From Azolla pinnata (Eukaryota; Streptophyta; Polypodiopsida; Salviniales; Salviniaceae), in the NCBI GenBank assembly GCA_037176905.1, contig JBBBWG010003593.1:1-31278 (forward strand): a stretch of 31,278 nt of DNA, read 5' to 3'. Both the position numbers and the translations under genes were made by a program. This document shows positions 28,701 to 31,278 of the stretch, piece after piece; the stretch's first letter is position 1; the number at the start of each line of letters is the position of its first letter. The notes beneath the pieces are model-generated. The model was not told where the DNA came from. It searched no databases and saw only the letters and a program-made list of their open reading frames with translations.

Positions 28701-31278
28701 GCACGATGAAGCGGTCGTAGCGCTGGTGGGCGGCCATGAAGTCGCGGAGCTCGGCGTCGTGGGTGATGGTCCAGACGCCGAGGCCGGCGTTGGCGTAGGG
28801 CGACTTGACGACGGCGAGGCCGCCCATGCGGCGCACCCACAGCGGGACGTCGCGCTTGGCCACGTCCCAGATCGTCTCGGGAGTGTGAATGCGGAGCCCC
28901 GACGGCGACGGCAATGACGACGACAGCGACGGCGACGGCGACGCAACCGACAGCGACGGCGACGAAACCGACAGCGACGGCGACGAAACCGACAGCGACG
29001 GCGACGAAACCGACAACAACGGCGACGAAACCGACGGCGACGGCGACGCAACCGACAGCGACGGCGACGCAACCGACAGCGACGGCGACGCAACCGACAG
29101 CGACGGCGACGCAACCGGCAGCGACGGCGACGCAACCGACAGCGACGGCGACGCAACCGACAGCGACGGCGACGGCGACACTGGCGCCGGCGACGACGGC
29201 GACGACGACAGCTCCGCGTTGAAGAGGTCGTAGGCCTTTGCCGCCAGCATCTTGTTGCGCCCGCCCGCCAGGCACGCCAGCACCGGGTTGTACATCCACG
29301 TGCGCGTCAGCGCCGGGATGCGGCTCCACGGCCGCTGCGTCACGTACCGCAGCGCCGCCCGCACCGCAAACCACCCGCACCCCTCCTCCTCCGGCTCCAA
29401 CGATGACGACGACGACGATGATGATGATGATGATGTTGTTGTTGTTGCGGTTGATGATGTTGTTGTTGCGGTTGATGATGATCCACTTCTGAATCATATA
29501 ATTCCACTTTTACTTTTTTGTTTTAACTAATCCATTAACTTGTTCGGTAACAATTCCTATAGGACCAATTGGACATAATAACCGGCTAGTGCTTATAATC
29601 CTTGTTAATAGCCACCAAAGCTTCTTCCATCAACTCAATTGCAGACAATCTGGGTTTGTACTACTAACTTCTCTGCTGTACGACACCTATACGTGGTGAA
29701 TCACTTTGATTGCCAGCTATGCTTCGTGTGGGCAAACCCTAAACCCTAAAACTTAAACCTATAGATTCTCCTGTGCTATCTCTACCAGGTTCTGTTGCAT
29801 TATATTTTGGACATAATTTCCGAATCTGTATTAGAATATATCCTAATAGAAATTCTGCTGAACTTTTATTTTGCATTCTATTTTCAAAAGCATAATCTAA
29901 CTGCATGATGTTTGAGTCCAAATACTGCATTGGTCTGTTTTATGCCTCTATTGTTTATATACCATGGGTGGCTCTATCGACACCTCCGATTCCTTCTTTT
30001 TGTAAACAGGGGAATGATGTTGACAATACTTTTTCAGCCCGCCAGCAAATATCTACCCTTAATGAATGAGGTTGTCATGGGGTTTCCTGATTTTGCTAGT
30101 GGCTTTGATGTCACCATCCTCGATCGCCAGAAGTAACGCAGCATCTGGGCTGCTGCCGTTTCGACGTTTCTGCATTCGATTTTCCTTACTAGATCGAGCG
30201 AGACGATTCTACGCCGATCGATCGATCGAGTCGACCGATCGATTATTCGCGGGATCGGTGGCCGCGATGGGTTTACCTGAGTATCGCTGCGGCATCTGCC
30301 TCCGGCGGCGGCCATTGGGCGCATGCGCTGCAGTAGCTCGCAGCCCCCGCCCGCGTGCACCGCACCTCCAGCACGCCATCGCTCCGGAACCGCGCCTTCG
30401 ACGTCGCCGCCGCCGCCGCCGCCATCGCCGCCGCTTCCTCCTCCTCTGATTCCTCCTCTCCGCCGCCGGCGGTGTCGTAGAAGGGCACCAGCAGCACCGG
30501 CTCCGCCGCCAGCTCCGCCAGCGCCGCCGCGTAGCCCCACGCCTCCATCTTGTTCTTGTCGTACAGCACCGCCAGCCCCCCCTCCGGCAGCTCCTCCGCC
30601 TCCTCCGGCAGCTCCTCCGCCGCCAGCTCCTCCGCCGTCCTCGTCCTCCCCTCGACTGCCCATCGATCGCAACCATGCGCGAGAAACCAAGAAACAGTTG
30701 CAGAATCACCCGATCCGGGGTTTTAGACGATTCGCGCCCCATCGATGATTTAACAAAGAGGCGCGCGGAGTATCGCGATGCTGACAGCCACATTGCATGC
30801 AGGAATGCATGAGCATCAAACGAATGAATGATGAATGAATGAACGTCAAATGAATGATCAATGAATGAACGTCAAATGAATGAATGAATGAATGTCAAAT
30901 GAATGATCAATGAATGAATGTCAAATGAATGATCAATGAATGAATGTCAAATGAATGATCAATGAATGAATGTCAAATGTATGAATGAATGAATGCAGGA
31001 ATGGATGGATGGAGGAGCAGACACACATACCGGGGGAGGCGCGGGCGAGCTGCAGCTGCTGCAGCTGGCGGCGGCGCTGGCGCTGCTGCTGGCGGCGGCG
31101 GAGGGCGGGGAGGAAGGAGCGCTCGAGGAGGGTGCGGTAGCCGCCGGCGAGGAGCTCGAGCTCGTCGTTGGCGACGGGCATGGACTTCTGGCCCGAGGGG
31201 CAGGAGTTGGTCTCGACGACGACGAAGCGCTTGGCGCCGTCGGCGGCGACGACGGCGAAGAGGTCGGCGCCGCCCCAG
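25763..31278 (-). CDS. Putative circularly permuted ATP-grasp protein; 5' end beyond window
   Basis: Exons on the minus strand: 31278-31031 (enters from the right), 30655-30361, 29488-28699, 27589-27347, 26722-26612, 26451-26395, 26183-25890 and 25801-25763 (ends [11 protein letters not shown]). All phases agree, giving about 691 aa here. Order of motifs: [143 protein letters not shown]. The E-x-N acidic motif comes before the Gly-rich nucleotide loop, as in circularly permuted ATP-grasp ligases. Such enzymes form amide or peptide bonds using ATP; the substrate is unknown. The donor/acceptor around the Ser/Thr run starting exon 3 is the least certain junction. Asp-Gly and Ser-Pro-Leu repeats interrupt the fold. 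Confidence 0.75.
25976..26042. repeat. Coding trinucleotide/hexanucleotide run (Asp/Gly tract)
   Basis: CATCGC/CATCAC hexamers pass into pure CAT triplets. On the coding strand they give a run of eight Asp followed by Gly-Asp pairs, in the C-terminal part of the ATP-grasp-like protein. The frame is kept. Confidence 0.85.
26723..27346 (-). repeat. Intron with two adjacent tandem arrays (25-bp and 22-bp units)
   Basis: From 27043 the 25-bp unit beginning ATCGGCGACGATCGACCAAT repeats eight times at exact 25-bp steps (27043, 27068, 27093, 27118, 27143, 27168, 27193, 27218), with GGCG/GGCC/AGCG variants. From 27227 a 22-bp unit, GATCGATCGATGACACGACA plus AC, repeats three times and a part. Upstream, 26870-27040 holds looser GATCGACC/CGACGA relatives of the 25-bp unit, so the array seems to have grown from local sequence. 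Confidence 0.9.
27590..28698 (-). repeat. 1.1 kb intron rich in GATC and CAT repeats
   Basis: Scattered copies of CCCTAATCGATCC and CAGCCCTAA (27780-28265) look like a decayed tandem family. (GAT/GAC)n lies at 28272-28319 and (CAT/CAC)n at 28466-28527. (GT)n at 28667-28692 sits against the exon-3 donor. Unspliced frames extending from exon 3 into this intron are not coding under the model. Confidence 0.65.
28915..29185. repeat. Coding minisatellite of 21-bp units (SPSLSVA heptapeptides)
   Basis: About twelve copies of a 21-bp unit (plus strand GACGGCGACGCAACCGACAG plus C, variants GAAACC and AACAAC) lie inside exon 3. On the coding strand each gives Ser-Pro-Ser-Leu-Ser-Val-Ala or a Val-Ser variant. 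The array separates [10 protein letters not shown] from [13 protein letters not shown], so it forms a flexible loop inserted in the catalytic fold. Confidence 0.9.
29401..29488. repeat. Ser/Thr-coding triplet run at the start of exon 3
   Basis: GTT and GAT triplets (plus strand) with two copies of GTTGTTGCGGTTGATGATG encode about 28 Ser, Thr and Ala residues in the ATP-grasp-like frame. The acceptor TGATTCAG at about 29489-29496 gives the phase needed by the exon-2 donor. Later AG sites near 29395 are alternatives that would remove the run. Confidence 0.6.
29489..30360 (-). other. Intron of the ATP-grasp-like gene with a two-unit telomere-like motif
   Basis: AT-rich 870-nt sequence differs in base composition from the GC-rich flanking exons. 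AAACCCTAAACCCTAAAA at 29734-29751 is two plant telomere units (TTTAGGG on the other strand). Minus-strand sequence between 30360 and 30270 stays open past the chosen donor, so a longer exon 2 is possible. Confidence 0.5.
30820..30995. repeat. Tandem array of about 26-bp GTCAAATGAATGATCAATGA units
   Basis: GTCAAAT recurs at 30845, 30871, 30894, 30920, 30946 and 30972, steps of 26, 23, 26, 26, 26, with (AATG)n filling. It lies in the first visible intron (30656-31030) of the ATP-grasp-like gene, 35 bp from the exon-1 donor. Confidence 0.9.

Noticed and set aside
28889-29233. Plus-strand Asp/Gly/Thr repeat resembling calcium-binding RTX or thrombospondin repeats
   Set aside because: It is the antisense of the SPSLSVA coding minisatellite in the ATP-grasp-like gene.
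30034-30690. Minus-strand Gly-rich 218-codon frame
   Set aside because: It is an alternate frame of GGC/GGA-rich exon 2 of the ATP-grasp-like gene. The chosen frame has [17 protein letters not shown] and phase-consistent splice sites.

Overview
This window is nuclear DNA of a land plant. The evidence is spliced genes with GT-AG introns whose reading phases match across almost every junction, a gene of the plant-specific AWPM-19 membrane family, plant telo-box motifs (AAACCCTA), G-box/ABRE motifs, and a degraded Ty3/gypsy integrase. No bacterial operons, tRNA or rRNA genes were seen. The species cannot be named. Microsatellites and GATCGATC-type tandem repeats are very dense, and low-complexity DNA has also grown inside coding exons.

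Layout: (1) 198-7038, minus strand: a SET-domain lysine methyltransferase gene of the Rubisco-LSMT/SETD type. It runs off the left edge and splices in frame through two consecutive SET modules; the first lacks the Asn-His motif and the second keeps it. (2) 7039-9169: intergenic, with a 71-74 bp direct repeat. (3) 9170-11730, minus: a two-exon TPR protein with a degenerate J-like domain, interrupted by long in-frame acidic, basic and serine tracts. (4) 11731-17136: 5.4 kb with no convincing gene, holding a 430 bp CAT/CAC tract, a GAACATTC minisatellite and many microsatellites. (5) 17137-20036, plus: five G-boxes in 87 bp just upstream of a spliced gene for an unrecognised 246-aa coiled-coil protein. 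(6) 20037-22208: a diverged 121 bp direct repeat and a dead Ty3/gypsy integrase end. (7) 22209-24087, minus: a four-exon AWPM-19-type membrane protein with a minisatellite in its last intron and a G-box about 310 bp upstream. (8) 24088-25762: duplicated 120 bp repeats and an open frame of unknown status. (9) 25763-31278, minus: a gene of at least eight exons, off the right edge, whose motif order suggests a circularly permuted ATP-grasp protein. It carries a 21-bp coding minisatellite and several intronic arrays.

The genes do not form an obvious pathway. The only shared theme is possible abscisic-acid or stress control: AWPM-19 is an ABA-associated family and has a promoter G-box, and its convergent neighbour has five. 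All exon structures were read by eye from splice signals, reading phase and family resemblance. No alignment or transcript data were available.
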